From Streptomyces cucumeris (GTDB taxonomy: Bacteria; Actinomycetota; Actinomycetes; Streptomycetales; Streptomycetaceae), in the NCBI RefSeq assembly GCF_024295805.1, contig NZ_JANCLX010000052.1, forward strand, positions 3,811-41,557: DNA of 37,747 nucleotides, written 5' to 3'. The translations under genes and the position numbers were made by a program. This document shows positions 25,342-33,856 of this stretch, piece after piece. Every line of letters starts with the position of its first letter. Position 1 is the stretch's first letter. The notes below the pieces were generated by a model. It saw only the letters and a program-made list of their open reading frames with translations. It had not been told where the DNA came from and made no database searches.

Positions 25342-26460
25342 ATGCCCGAATCCGACCACGCAGCCCCCCAGATACTGGATCGACGCCAGCTTCGTGACGA
25401 TCTCCTCGTCCTGTGGAGTGTCAACGGCACGAGGATGCAGGCCACCCCTGCATCTGAGGCCCGCAACCTCGACATGCTCCGGCGCATCGCCCGCCACTGG
25501 GCTCCCTTCGGCCACATCCGTCGCGCCGCTGCCGACGGCTTCGCTTCCGAGGAGCAGCGGTGGGACATCCTGCTGGCGTGTGCCGAGCCTGAGCGGTCCG
25601 TGGAGGAGTCCTACGCCGCAGTGGTGGTGTACGCCTGTGCCGTCCGGGAGCTGGTCCAAGCGTTGGACGACGCAACCCGGGCAAGCGTGCCCGACGTTGC
25701 CCGGGCGATCACGACCATCCTCGCAGGAGGGGCGTATCCCGTCGGATGGTGCTTGCGGCTGCGCGATGTCGCCGCAGATGTCACTGCCCCTGTGGCCACC
25801 GTCAAGTTGGCCGTCAACGCCTTGGTGGATCGTGGAGTGCTGGAGCGCCGAGGGCAGCGGATCTTCCCCGCAGGAAGCCGGGAGGTCCACGACGCGCTTG
25901 CTCCACGCATCGCCGACCGGATCCGCGCCCAGATCGCCGCCGGCATCTACGCCCCTGGGAGCCGGCTGCCCAGGGCTGGGTTCCTGGCCAGGGCGTTCTG
26001 CAGTGACTTCGCGCTGATCAGACGCGCTGTGCGGATCCTGGCCACCGAAGGGCTGGTACGGGTCAGCCCGCGCTGCACCGAGGTACTGGAATCTGCCCGT
26101 GTCCTCGCTGGTCGCGGTGAGATACGGCAGGATCACGGCGAGCGGGCCCCTCACCTTCACCGGGACATCATCGTGGCGACCTGCCGTACCGCCTATGAGC
26201 AGTGGCGCCACCGCAGCCCGGTTCCCGAAGAGGTGCTCCACGGCCGGTGGCAGGACCTGCGCTCCATAGCCGGACAACTGCTGGCGGCGGTCCCACCCCC
26301 GGCCCCCGACGCCACACAGGATCTGGCCGCCCTCGGCCGGGCCGCGGATCTTGCGTCCGCCCCGCTACCGGACAAGCCCTGGCTCCAGCAATGGCACACA
26401 GCCTGCCTGGCGACCGCAATCAGCAGCATCCTCCCCCTAGTCCCTAAGGAAACCCAATGA
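25342..26460 (+). CDS. protein with two tandem GntR-like winged helices
   Basis: A 372-aa protein; ATG 25342, with GGAG upstream, is used because the long frame before it is non-genic in composition. The N-terminal ~110 residues are helical (ILDRRQLRDDLLVLWSVNGT and RNLDMLRRIARHWAPFGHIR). Two winged helices follow: ~117-178 (VARAITTILAGGAYPVGWCL, VATVKLAVNALVDRGVLERR) and ~186-250 (IADRIRAQIAAGIYAPGSRL, FALIRRAVRILATEGLVRV). A ~110-residue helical tail ends it. Like the triple-unit protein at 23041, it lacks a classic GntR effector domain. Its stop overlaps the start of the 52-aa ORF (ATGA), so the two are coupled. Confidence 0.75.
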   Translation: MPESDHAAPQILDRRQLRDDLLVLWSVNGTRMQATPASEARNLDMLRRIARHWAPFGHIRRAAADGFASEEQRWDILLACAEPERSVEESYAAVVVYACAVRELVQALDDATRASVPDVARAITTILAGGAYPVGWCLRLRDVAADVTAPVATVKLAVNALVDRGVLERRGQRIFPAGSREVHDALAPRIADRIRAQIAAGIYAPGSRLPRAGFLARAFCSDFALIRRAVRILATEGLVRVSPRCTEVLESARVLAGRGEIRQDHGERAPHLHRDIIVATCRTAYEQWRHRSPVPEEVLHGRWQDLRSIAGQLLAAVPPPAPDATQDLAALGRAADLASAPLPDKPWLQQWHTACLATAISSILPLVPKETQ

Positions 26461-26615
26461 CAGAGACCAACCAGCCCGAGGTCGACCGGCGCCACACCGA
26501 CGCCACGCCGTGTTCAGAGGCGACCGAGGCACTGCTCGGTCCCGACCTCCGCTGCGTCGAGGTACCGAACACTGCCGATGTTGCGTCGCACTTCTTCGCC
26601 CACCTCCTGCACTGA
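26457..26615 (+). CDS. 52-aa peptide, unrecognised
   Basis: ATG 26457 overlaps the upstream stop as ATGA and opens 52 codons ending at TGA 26613-26615. The peptide starts MTETNQPEVDRR, has Cys19 and Cys33, a Leu/Glu helix around ATEALLGPDL, and ends DVASHFFAHLLH. It is charged and acidic at first and more hydrophobic at the end. The coupling, good codon third positions and its place 256 bp before an ABC exporter make it a plausible real gene. It might be an exported peptide or a small partner of the regulator. No homology is known to me. Confidence 0.5.
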   Translation: MTETNQPEVDRRHTDATPCSEATEALLGPDLRCVEVPNTADVASHFFAHLLH

Positions 26616-26871
26616 GCCGCGCGAGCTGCGAACTTCCGGGCGGGGAGCCGGCCGGGATGACCTGCCGCGTCACCTCACCACACGGTGGCGTCGGCGTTTC
26701 GGCCACTTCGGGCTCGGAGCCGCTCCCCACTAGACCAGGGATCCCGGACCGCAGGGTCTCCTCGCACCGGAAATAGCGGGCTACCAAGCACGACCGAATG
26801 ATGTGTGTTCGAAATCGCGGTCGAGTCGTTGACCCTCACGACTGCCGCAGCGACCCGTCTCAGGGGGAACG

Positions 26872-28812
26872 ATGACCTCGGCCACTACGCAGGATCAGCC
26901 GGCACAACCACCGAAGGGCACTTCGCAGGGCGACATACCGCAGGAGGCCGGTGTTCGAGAGGAGGAATACCTCTATCGCGACACGTCACGGCTCCAGGCC
27001 GGATCCCTGCTGACCTCCCGCACCATGGCACGGCGCCTGCCCTCGCTCGTGCGGCGCTCGGTACAGATGGCCTGGCGCGTGGACCGCGGCGCGACCGTCG
27101 GACTGCTGGTGTGCCAGATCGGGACGGGCGTCCTCGCCGCTCTTGGCCTCCTGGCCGTCACGGGCACGATCACCGCACTGATCTCCTCGGGCGACATCAC
27201 CGAGCGGCTGTGGGACGCCGCCCCGCAGCTGGCCGTCATCGCCGCCGCCGCCGGCCTGCGCGCCCTGCTGGGCATCACCGTCGTCTGGCTGACCGGCCGA
27301 CTGCGCCCGGTGCTCGGCCGGGCAGCGGAGCTGACGATGATCGAGGCAGCGCTCGGAGCGGAGCTGGCTGCCAACAACAAGCCCGGCTACAACGACGCCT
27401 ACGACATCGCCGACCGCGGCGCCCAGGTCACCCCGGACCTCGTCGAGGAGGCACAGGACGTCCTCGCGGCCACCGCGACGCTCGCGGCCGGCGCGACCGT
27501 GCTGACCGTCCTGCACCCGCTCCTCCTCCCTCTCCTCTTCCTCGCTTGCCTGCCGCAGGCAGCCGCCTACGTCCGCTCCGCGCGGGTGATCTACCTCGCC
27601 GGGCTGGAGACCTCCGGGCGGCGCCGGATGCTGGGCAAGCTGCGCTGGCACATGGCTTATATGGAGTCCAGCGAGGAGATGCGTGCCTGCCTCGCCGGCC
27701 CCTTCCTCATCGGCCGGTACCGACGGCTGGCCGCTTCGGTCAATGCGGCCGAGCGCAAGGCGGCGAACACAGGTGCGTGGATGGGACTGGCCGGAGCCGT
27801 CGTCGGCGGGGTCGCCTCGACCGCGGTGTGGGCGGCGCTGCTGTGGCTCCTCGCTTCGGGCCGTATGAGCCTGGCGGCCGGGGGCGGCGCCGTCTTCGCC
27901 CTGCAGACAGCCACCGGCTCTGTGCGCGGCATCATCAACGGTGGGGCCCGCCTGGTGCGCACCGGCTGGTACGTGCAGGACTGGCAGAACTTCCTCGACA
28001 ACGCCCACGGCCAGGCCATGACCGACTCCCGCGGCACCGCGCCCCTGACCGCGGCCCCGGAACGCTTCGAAGTCCGCGATGTCACCTACCGCTACGACGG
28101 CGCCCCCAAGGACAGCCTGAGTGGCGTCTCGCTCCACGTGAAGCGCGGCGAAATCGTGGCGCTGGTCGGGGAGAACGGCTCCGGCAAGACGACCCTCTCC
28201 CGCTTGCTGTGCGGGCTGCTGCTGCCCACCGAAGGTGATGTGGCTTGGGACCACTCTTCCACGGCGGACCTGGACCCGTGGGGGTCGTGGAAGCATGTGG
28301 CGCTGGTCCCGCAGAAGTTCACGTACCTGCCGCTGACGATGCGCGACAACATCACGTTCGGGCAGGGCGACACCAGTGACGCGGCCCTGCTCTCCGCGTG
28401 CGAGGCGTCTGGCGCCGCGGAGATGCTGCCTAATCTCCGTTCCGGTCTGAACACCCTCCTGACCAGCGAGTGGTTCGGTGGGCAGCAGCTCTCCGGCGGG
28501 CAGTGGCAGCGTCTTGTCCTCACTCGGGCCTTCCACCGGCAAGCGGCGCTGTTGGTGATGGATGAACCCACTGCCGCCCTCGACGCCCGTGCGGAGCACC
28601 GGATTTTCACCGGTCTGCGTGAACTGGCCAAGGACCGCGCCATTCTGCTGATCACGCACCGGCTCACCAATGTGGCCGTCGCCGACCGGATCGTGGTCCT
28701 GGACGCAGGACGGATCGTCCAGGAAGGCACGTACAACCAACTCACCCAGGAGCCAGGCCTCTTCCAGTCCCTGTGGGAGCTGCAGCGGCGGATGAGCGGC
28801 GGTGCCTCCTGA
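26872..28812 (+). CDS. ABC exporter half-transporter (TMD-NBD fusion)
   Basis: A 646-aa protein; ATG 26872 follows GGGGGA. The N-terminal ~60 residues are cytosolic. About six membrane helices follow to ~residue 350 (for example TVGLLVCQIGTGVLAALGLL and LAVIAAAAGLRALLGITVVW). The ATPase has Walker A GENGSGKT (433-440), the ABC signature LSGGQ (540-544), Walker B LLVMDEP and the H-loop ITHR. It therefore acts as a homodimeric exporter or with a partner not present here. There is no C39 peptidase domain, so leader cleavage is not implied. The substrate could be the 52-aa peptide or a glycosylated small molecule made with the neighbouring enzymes. The Nudix gene follows after 61 bp. Confidence 0.92.
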   Translation: MTSATTQDQPAQPPKGTSQGDIPQEAGVREEEYLYRDTSRLQAGSLLTSRTMARRLPSLVRRSVQMAWRVDRGATVGLLVCQIGTGVLAALGLLAVTGTITALISSGDITERLWDAAPQLAVIAAAAGLRALLGITVVWLTGRLRPVLGRAAELTMIEAALGAELAANNKPGYNDAYDIADRGAQVTPDLVEEAQDVLAATATLAAGATVLTVLHPLLLPLLFLACLPQAAAYVRSARVIYLAGLETSGRRRMLGKLRWHMAYMESSEEMRACLAGPFLIGRYRRLAASVNAAERKAANTGAWMGLAGAVVGGVASTAVWAALLWLLASGRMSLAAGGGAVFALQTATGSVRGIINGGARLVRTGWYVQDWQNFLDNAHGQAMTDSRGTAPLTAAPERFEVRDVTYRYDGAPKDSLSGVSLHVKRGEIVALVGENGSGKTTLSRLLCGLLLPTEGDVAWDHSSTADLDPWGSWKHVALVPQKFTYLPLTMRDNITFGQGDTSDAALLSACEASGAAEMLPNLRSGLNTLLTSEWFGGQQLSGGQWQRLVLTRAFHRQAALLVMDEPTAALDARAEHRIFTGLRELAKDRAILLITHRLTNVAVADRIVVLDAGRIVQEGTYNQLTQEPGLFQSLWELQRRMSGGAS

Positions 28813-28873
28813 TCACCGCTCGCCGGTCCGCGCTGCACACTCGCCCGTCCACCGTTGCGAAAGGCAGAGCTAC

Positions 28874-30007
28874 GTGACCTCTCCCGTCTCCCCTTCGGAT
28901 CGCATCGCACCGCGTGCCGCTCTGCCCGGAGCGCAGGCCGCCACATCCCGGCATGCGGCGTGGCTCGGCGCCGCCGCGATCATCACCGACGAGGTCGGCC
29001 GAGTCCTGCTGGTGCACCCCACCTACCGGGACGACTGGTGGCTGCTGCCCGGAGGAGTCGTCGAAGCTGGCGAACACCCGCACGGCACCTGCCGACGCGA
29101 GATCACCGAGGAGCTGGGCTTGGATTTACCCCTGGCGGCCGTGCTCGTCGTCCACTCCCTCTCCCCCCGCCACCTCGACCTCCAGGCCGACACGACCTGC
29201 CCCGGAGAGATCCGGTACGTCTTCGACGCAGGGACCCTCACCCCCGCCCAGGTGGAGGCGATCCGCCTCCCGCGCGAGGAGCTGTCCGAGTACGCCTTCC
29301 TGGAGACCCGGGACGCGGTGCAGCGGCTGCACCCCGTGGACGGGCAGATCATGCTCGCCGCCTACCGCGCCCGGCTCGGTAACACCGCCACCGCCCACCT
29401 CGCCGACGGCCAGCACATCCTCGACGTCCCGGCCCTGGACCGGCACGACGTCCACGTCCGCTACCGGCCCTTGTGGGACAACCCCTTCCACCGCGCCCAC
29501 GTCCCCGAGCGGCTGCCCGTGCAGCAAGCCTGGGCGTGGTGCTTCGTCCCCGACGGCCGAGTCGTCATCGTGGCCGACCCCGGCCCGCGGGGCGCGCTGC
29601 CGATGCTGCCCGGCGGCACCGTGGAGGCAGCCGACGCTACACCAGAGGACACCCTGCACCGCGAAGCTACCGAGGAAGCCCAGCTCACCCTGGCCGATCC
29701 GGTGCGTCTGGGTTGGGTGCTGGACGAGACCGGTGAGGTCTACGGCGGCGTGGGGCCCAACGCGAGGCTCCGCCTGGCCGCCCGGGTCACCGCAATCGGA
29801 CCGGCGGCAACCGACCCTGCCACCGGCCGCCCCTTCGCCCGCTTGCTCGCCACCCCCGCCCAGGCAGCCGCCCTGCTGGGCTGGGGCCCACCCGGAGCCC
29901 GGCAAGCCCAACTCGCGGTGGACACGGCACGCGAGCGGTGGGGCCTGCCCACCGCTCACTCCGCCGCCATCGAGGAGATTCCTGCGGAGGGGATGCGGCT
30001 GGGCTGA
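28874..30007 (+). CDS. double-Nudix hydrolase
   Basis: A 377-aa protein from GTG 28874, with AAAGG upstream; the frame before it belongs to the intergenic stretch. The first Nudix domain (residues ~28-165) has a canonical box GGVVEAGEHPH then REITEELG, the metal-binding helix for nucleoside diphosphate hydrolysis. The second (~205-335) has GGTVEAADATP then HREATEEAQL, one residue longer and with the last Gly changed, so it may be weaker or differently specific. Nudix proteins hydrolyse nucleoside diphosphates linked to sugars or other groups. It is the first of three Nudix-containing genes here. Confidence 0.88.
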   Translation: MTSPVSPSDRIAPRAALPGAQAATSRHAAWLGAAAIITDEVGRVLLVHPTYRDDWWLLPGGVVEAGEHPHGTCRREITEELGLDLPLAAVLVVHSLSPRHLDLQADTTCPGEIRYVFDAGTLTPAQVEAIRLPREELSEYAFLETRDAVQRLHPVDGQIMLAAYRARLGNTATAHLADGQHILDVPALDRHDVHVRYRPLWDNPFHRAHVPERLPVQQAWAWCFVPDGRVVIVADPGPRGALPMLPGGTVEAADATPEDTLHREATEEAQLTLADPVRLGWVLDETGEVYGGVGPNARLRLAARVTAIGPAATDPATGRPFARLLATPAQAAALLGWGPPGARQAQLAVDTARERWGLPTAHSAAIEEIPAEGMRLG

Positions 30008-30058
30008 CCCGAAATCCGGCCCGACTCCCCCCGCTCCACACCCCGCTGAGGTAGCCCC

Positions 30059-31547
30059 ATGCCGTTGTCGCACGACCACATCCGCACCACCGTTGACGCC
30101 TATCTCGCGCGCCACCCTCACGAACGCGAGCAGCTCGGCGCCCTCCTGGACGCCCTGGACCGGACCGGCGACGAGATCACCAGCCGCTCCACATTCACCA
30201 GGCACGTCACCTGCGGCGCGATCGTCGTCGACCTGCTCGGGCGCGTCCTGCACGTGCTGCACCTGGCGAGCGGGAAGGTCCTCGCAGCTGGCGGGCACAC
30301 CGAGCCCGCTGATGAGTCCCTGGCAGCAGCGGCGCTGCGGAAGCTGCTCGAGGAGACCGGGATCCCGCCCCAGGCCATCACGCCGTGGCCCGGCTACGAG
30401 ACCGTTCCGCTGGACATCGACATCCACGACATCGACGCCCACCCGGGGAAAGGCGAACCCGGACACCTCCACTTCGACCTCCGGTTCCTCTTCCACCTGC
30501 ACCCTGCGGCCGAGGTGCCGGTGGTTCTGCAGGAGGAAGAGGTCGGTGGAATCGAGTGGCGTCCCGTGGACCGGGTGACCTCCCCGACCCTGCGCGAGAA
30601 GCTGCTCAAGCTCCCGCCGGCAGCCGAACCGGAGACGGCCAACGCCTCGGCCCTGATCTACAACGACCGCGGCGAGTTCCTGCTCCACCTGCGCGACTAC
30701 CTCCCCGGCAGGATCTGGGAGCCGGGCATGTGGTCCCTGTTGGGCGGAGGCCGAGAGCCCCAGGACGCCACCCTGGAACACACCTTGCGGCGCGCAACTG
30801 GCAGAGGAAGCCGGCCTCGACCTCGCCGACCTGGCCCCGTTCGGCACCGAGTACGCCTCCACCGACGACGGCGCGACCGTGCCCATCGCCATCTACGCAG
30901 GCCGCTGGAATGGCGATCCCCGCGACCTCCACCTGACGGAAGGAGTGATGCTCACCTGGTTCACCCCGTCAGACCTCCACCGCCTGCGCATCGCCGACAC
31001 CACCAGCGACCTCGTACGGCGCCACGCCACCACCCTCCCTGCCGGCACCGCGGCGCAGAGCGGGCTCGCATCGCAGAAGGGGTGCCGCCCAGCTTCGCCG
31101 CGCGGCACGGTCCTCAACGTCATCGGCGTCCACCTCTACCTCGAGCGGCCCGACGGGACGGTCTTGCTCGGGCTGCGCCACCCCGACTCCGCGTTCGCGC
31201 CGTCCACCTGGCACGTTCTGGCCGGCCACTGCGAGCAGGAGAACGCCATCGCCTGCCTGATCAGGGAGGCCCGGGAGGAAGCTGGCCTGCACATCGAGCG
31301 CCAGGACGTCGAACTCGTGCACGTCGTCCACCACATCGATACGGCCGGTGACCGGCCCCGCATAGGCCTGTTCTTCCGCGCCCGCGTCTGGGGCGGCGAG
31401 CCGGAGCTGCGCGAGCCGGACAAGTGCACCCAGTGGAGATTCTGGGAACCCGCCGCCCTTCCCGACAACCTTGTCCCGTACACCCGGGTGGCCATCGAAA
31501 AGATCCAGAATGGGGAGCTGTACAGCGAGACGGGTTGGTCCGCATGA
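30059..31547 (+). pseudogene. triple-Nudix gene broken (or mis-read) by a one-base insertion
   Basis: ATG 30059 follows GAGG. Read as is, the frame turns to Arg/Pro noise after ~residue 245 and stops at 31351. If one base of GCGCGC near 30795 is removed, the frame gives RRELAEEAGL, the exact Nudix box ending, and continues to 31547, overlapping the next start. The restored protein is 495 aa with three Nudix domains: ~45-185 (GGHTEPADE, LRKLLEETG), ~198-330 (GGGREPQDA, RRELAEEAG) and ~345-490 (GHCEQENA, REAREEAGL). GC-rich slippage means either a sequencing error or a true recent frameshift. GTG 30879 could restart the third domain. Function is unknown. Confidence 0.85.
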
Positions 31548-32812
31548 CCGGCACACCGAGCGGCTCACCGTGTCGCGTGTCCGCTGCAACTGCGGTCGGC
31601 CGTGAGGACACTCGCCTTGTGGTGATCCGTGGCAACTCGGCGTCGGGCAAGTCAAGCGTGGCCCAGGGACTGCGAGATCACCACGGCCGCGGTATCGCCA
31701 TCGTGAGCCAGGACGTGATCCGCCGGAACGTGCTCAGGGAACGCGACACCGCGCGCGGCGCCAACATCGCCCTGCTGGGCAGGATCGCACGCAAAGCCCT
31801 GGACGCCGGCTTTCACGTCGTGCTCGAAGGGATCCTGTACGCCGACCGCTACAGCCACATGATCGCGTCTCTGGTACGGGACCACCGCGGGCTCTCCCGC
31901 TGTTACTACCTGGACGTACCGCTGGAGGCGACGTTGGTCCGGCATGCGTCGAAGGCGGATGCCGCGTACCTGGCGCAGGTCACCGACAACCACCTCGCCT
32001 CCTGGTATCGCGAGCTGGATCTGCTACCCGGCGGGTTGGAGACCGTGATCCCGGCCGACAGCACGCTGCAGAACACTGTCGCGCGGATCCTGCGCGAAAC
32101 CGATCTGGCCGCTGCCTCCCCCGTCCCGCCACCGCAGTGCAAGCCGTCACAAGCAGACTCGATGAACCCTCTGGTGTTGATGTCCGATCCGCGGGTCGCC
32201 GCGATTCCGGTGCGCGAGTGCGGGGAGCCTCTCGTCGACCTACGTGACCACGACTTCCGTGTCGATCCCCGCAAGCAGGATTCACGGGGCGCCTTCGCCC
32301 ACGTCCGCGAGGGCGTCCTGGCCCGGCTCGAGCATGCCCGCTCACTCCTGCCCGCTGGCACCGACCTGCTGTTCATCGAGGGCTACCGGCCGCTTTCCCT
32401 CCAGCAGCGCTACTTCACGGGGTACCGGGACGAGCTGGCCGCCGCCCACGCCGACTGGACAGCTGAGCAGCTGCACCAGGCCGCCAGCCGGTACGTGTCC
32501 CCGCCGGAGATCGCACCCCACTCCGCGGGCGCGGCGGTGGACGTCACCCTCGTCGATCAGGACGGCCACGAACTCGACCTGGACACCCGCGTCAATGCCT
32601 CCCCCGAGGAGAGCCACGGAGCCTGCTTCACTCACGCCCCGAACCTCAGCGACCACGCGCGTCACCACCGCACGCTGCTGCTCAACGCCATGGAGAAGGC
32701 TGGTTTTACCAACTGTGGGACCGAGTTCTGGCACTTCTCGGTAGCAGACCGGTACGACGCGCTGATGCGGCAAGAACTGCACGCGCGCTACGGACCGATC
32801 GAACTGCCCTAA
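31544..32812 (+). CDS. fusion of P-loop kinase and VanX-like D-alanyl-D-alanine dipeptidase
   Basis: A 422-aa protein; ATG 31544 is coupled to the preceding stop (ATGA). Residues ~23-190 are a small-molecule kinase of the AAA_33/zeta-like type: Walker A GNSASGKS (30-37), VSQDVIRRNVLRE, and HVVLEGILY. Residues ~205-422 are a VanX/DdpX-type dipeptidase (M15D): FIEGYRPLSLQ (Arg282), zinc ligands His326 and Asp333 (PHSAGAAVD), and Glu394, His397 (GTEFWHF), with spacing as in VanX. VanX cleaves D-Ala-D-Ala. The fusion suggests phosphorylation and cleavage of linked substrates, or self-resistance of cell-wall type; this is inference. No VanA/H or vanS/R genes are nearby. Confidence 0.9.
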   Translation: MTGTPSGSPCRVSAATAVGREDTRLVVIRGNSASGKSSVAQGLRDHHGRGIAIVSQDVIRRNVLRERDTARGANIALLGRIARKALDAGFHVVLEGILYADRYSHMIASLVRDHRGLSRCYYLDVPLEATLVRHASKADAAYLAQVTDNHLASWYRELDLLPGGLETVIPADSTLQNTVARILRETDLAAASPVPPPQCKPSQADSMNPLVLMSDPRVAAIPVRECGEPLVDLRDHDFRVDPRKQDSRGAFAHVREGVLARLEHARSLLPAGTDLLFIEGYRPLSLQQRYFTGYRDELAAAHADWTAEQLHQAASRYVSPPEIAPHSAGAAVDVTLVDQDGHELDLDTRVNASPEESHGACFTHAPNLSDHARHHRTLLLNAMEKAGFTNCGTEFWHFSVADRYDALMRQELHARYGPIELP

Positions 32813-32924
32813 CGCACCGGCAACCTCGGCCCCGCGCCGAGCCGGAAGCACAGGAGCGCGGCCACCACCGCCTGGCCCAGTCGCGACGACCGTGGCGGAC
32901 GGAACACGTCGAATGGAGGCACAC

Positions 32925-33827
32925 ATGCCTGATGACACCCAGCAGGCGATCCCAGCCGTCCCGAGTCCGGCGGCCGGAGACAAACCGCCCGAGCACCACA
33001 TGCACCTGCTCGGGCGGTACTACCGCCAAGTAGAAGCAGGCCGCAAGACGATCGAAGTGAGGGTGGCCACCCCGGACAAACGCGCCGTCGCAGTCGGCGA
33101 CACGCTCGTCTTCCACGATCGGGACACCGGACGGGAACTCGACGTCATCGTGCAGCGAATCGCCCCGTACTGCTCATTCGAGGATCTGCTCAGCTCGGAG
33201 GACGCTGCACGCATTGACCCGGGCGGGCCTCCCGGCGAGCTGCTGGCCAACCTCCGCAGCATCTATTCACCGGCCAAGGAAGCCCTCGGCGTCCTCGCCC
33301 TCGCGTTCGACCACCGCCCGGCCCTTCCGGGCCGCCCCATGCCGATGACGCCCTCGCAGTATGCGCAGACCGTCCCCCACCACACGGTGTACGGGTGCCT
33401 CTACATCCGCGACGAGCACGACCGGCCGGTCCAGCTCCGCTCGATCTACGGCTCGAGACTCTGGCAGTTCCCGGGCGGCAACCTCGACGCCCCGGGCGAG
33501 GACCCGCTGCAGACTGCCCAGCGCGAAGCGGTCGAGGAGACCGGCCTCGAACTAGGGCTGGAAACACCGAAGCTGCTGCTTACGCACTTCCTGCATGCCG
33601 GACCACCCCAGCCGCTGAACAAGGTGGGGCTCATCTTCGACGGAGGCCAGCTGACCACCGACCAGCTTCGCCGCCTCCGCCTCGATCCCGCCGAGCACGA
33701 CATGTGGGCCATCCACGACCTCGCGACCTGGCAGGGGCTGATGGCGCCGCGCGCCTTCGCCCGCCTCGACGCCATCGAACGAGCCCGGCGCGGCAAAGGC
33801 CCCGCCTACCTGATCACGCACACCTGA
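32925..33827 (+). CDS. ASCH-Nudix fusion protein
   Basis: A 300-aa protein; ATG 32925 follows GGAGG. Residues ~22-120 look like an ASCH domain, a PUA-related RNA or nucleotide-binding fold: HMHLLGRYYRQVEAGRKTIE, VRVATPDKRAVAVGDTLVF and SIYSPAKEALGVLALAF. Residues ~150-285 are a Nudix domain, with box GGNLDAPGEDP then REAVEETGLEL, one residue longer than the standard. The two folds could bind a nucleotide-modified substrate and hydrolyse it. The gene is 112 bp after the kinase-VanX gene in the same direction and closes the cassette; a hairpin follows. Confidence 0.87.
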   Translation: MPDDTQQAIPAVPSPAAGDKPPEHHMHLLGRYYRQVEAGRKTIEVRVATPDKRAVAVGDTLVFHDRDTGRELDVIVQRIAPYCSFEDLLSSEDAARIDPGGPPGELLANLRSIYSPAKEALGVLALAFDHRPALPGRPMPMTPSQYAQTVPHHTVYGCLYIRDEHDRPVQLRSIYGSRLWQFPGGNLDAPGEDPLQTAQREAVEETGLELGLETPKLLLTHFLHAGPPQPLNKVGLIFDGGQLTTDQLRRLRLDPAEHDMWAIHDLATWQGLMAPRAFARLDAIERARRGKGPAYLITHT

Positions 33828-33856
33828 CCTTCAACACCCCCACCCAGGAGACAACC

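Noticed and set aside
26824..26843. AGTCGT...ACGACT inverted repeat upstream of the ABC gene
   Set aside because: Six-base arms with an eight-base spacer are expected by chance at this GC content; not enough to call an operator.
26805..28238. Plus-strand 477-aa frame over the start of the ABC gene
   Set aside because: Arg/Pro/Gly-rich shadow frame; the ABC frame has all motifs.
26986..28740. Long minus-strand frame opposite the ABC exporter
   Set aside because: It is antisense to Walker A, signature and Walker B motifs; its composition is typical of shadow frames.
28914..30578. Plus-strand 554-aa frame over the Nudix genes
   Set aside because: It is a Ser/Pro/Thr/Arg-rich +1 shadow of the double-Nudix frame.
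29126..30892. Minus-strand frame of 588 aa opposite the Nudix genes
   Set aside because: It is the antisense of two clear Nudix genes; no start or family support.
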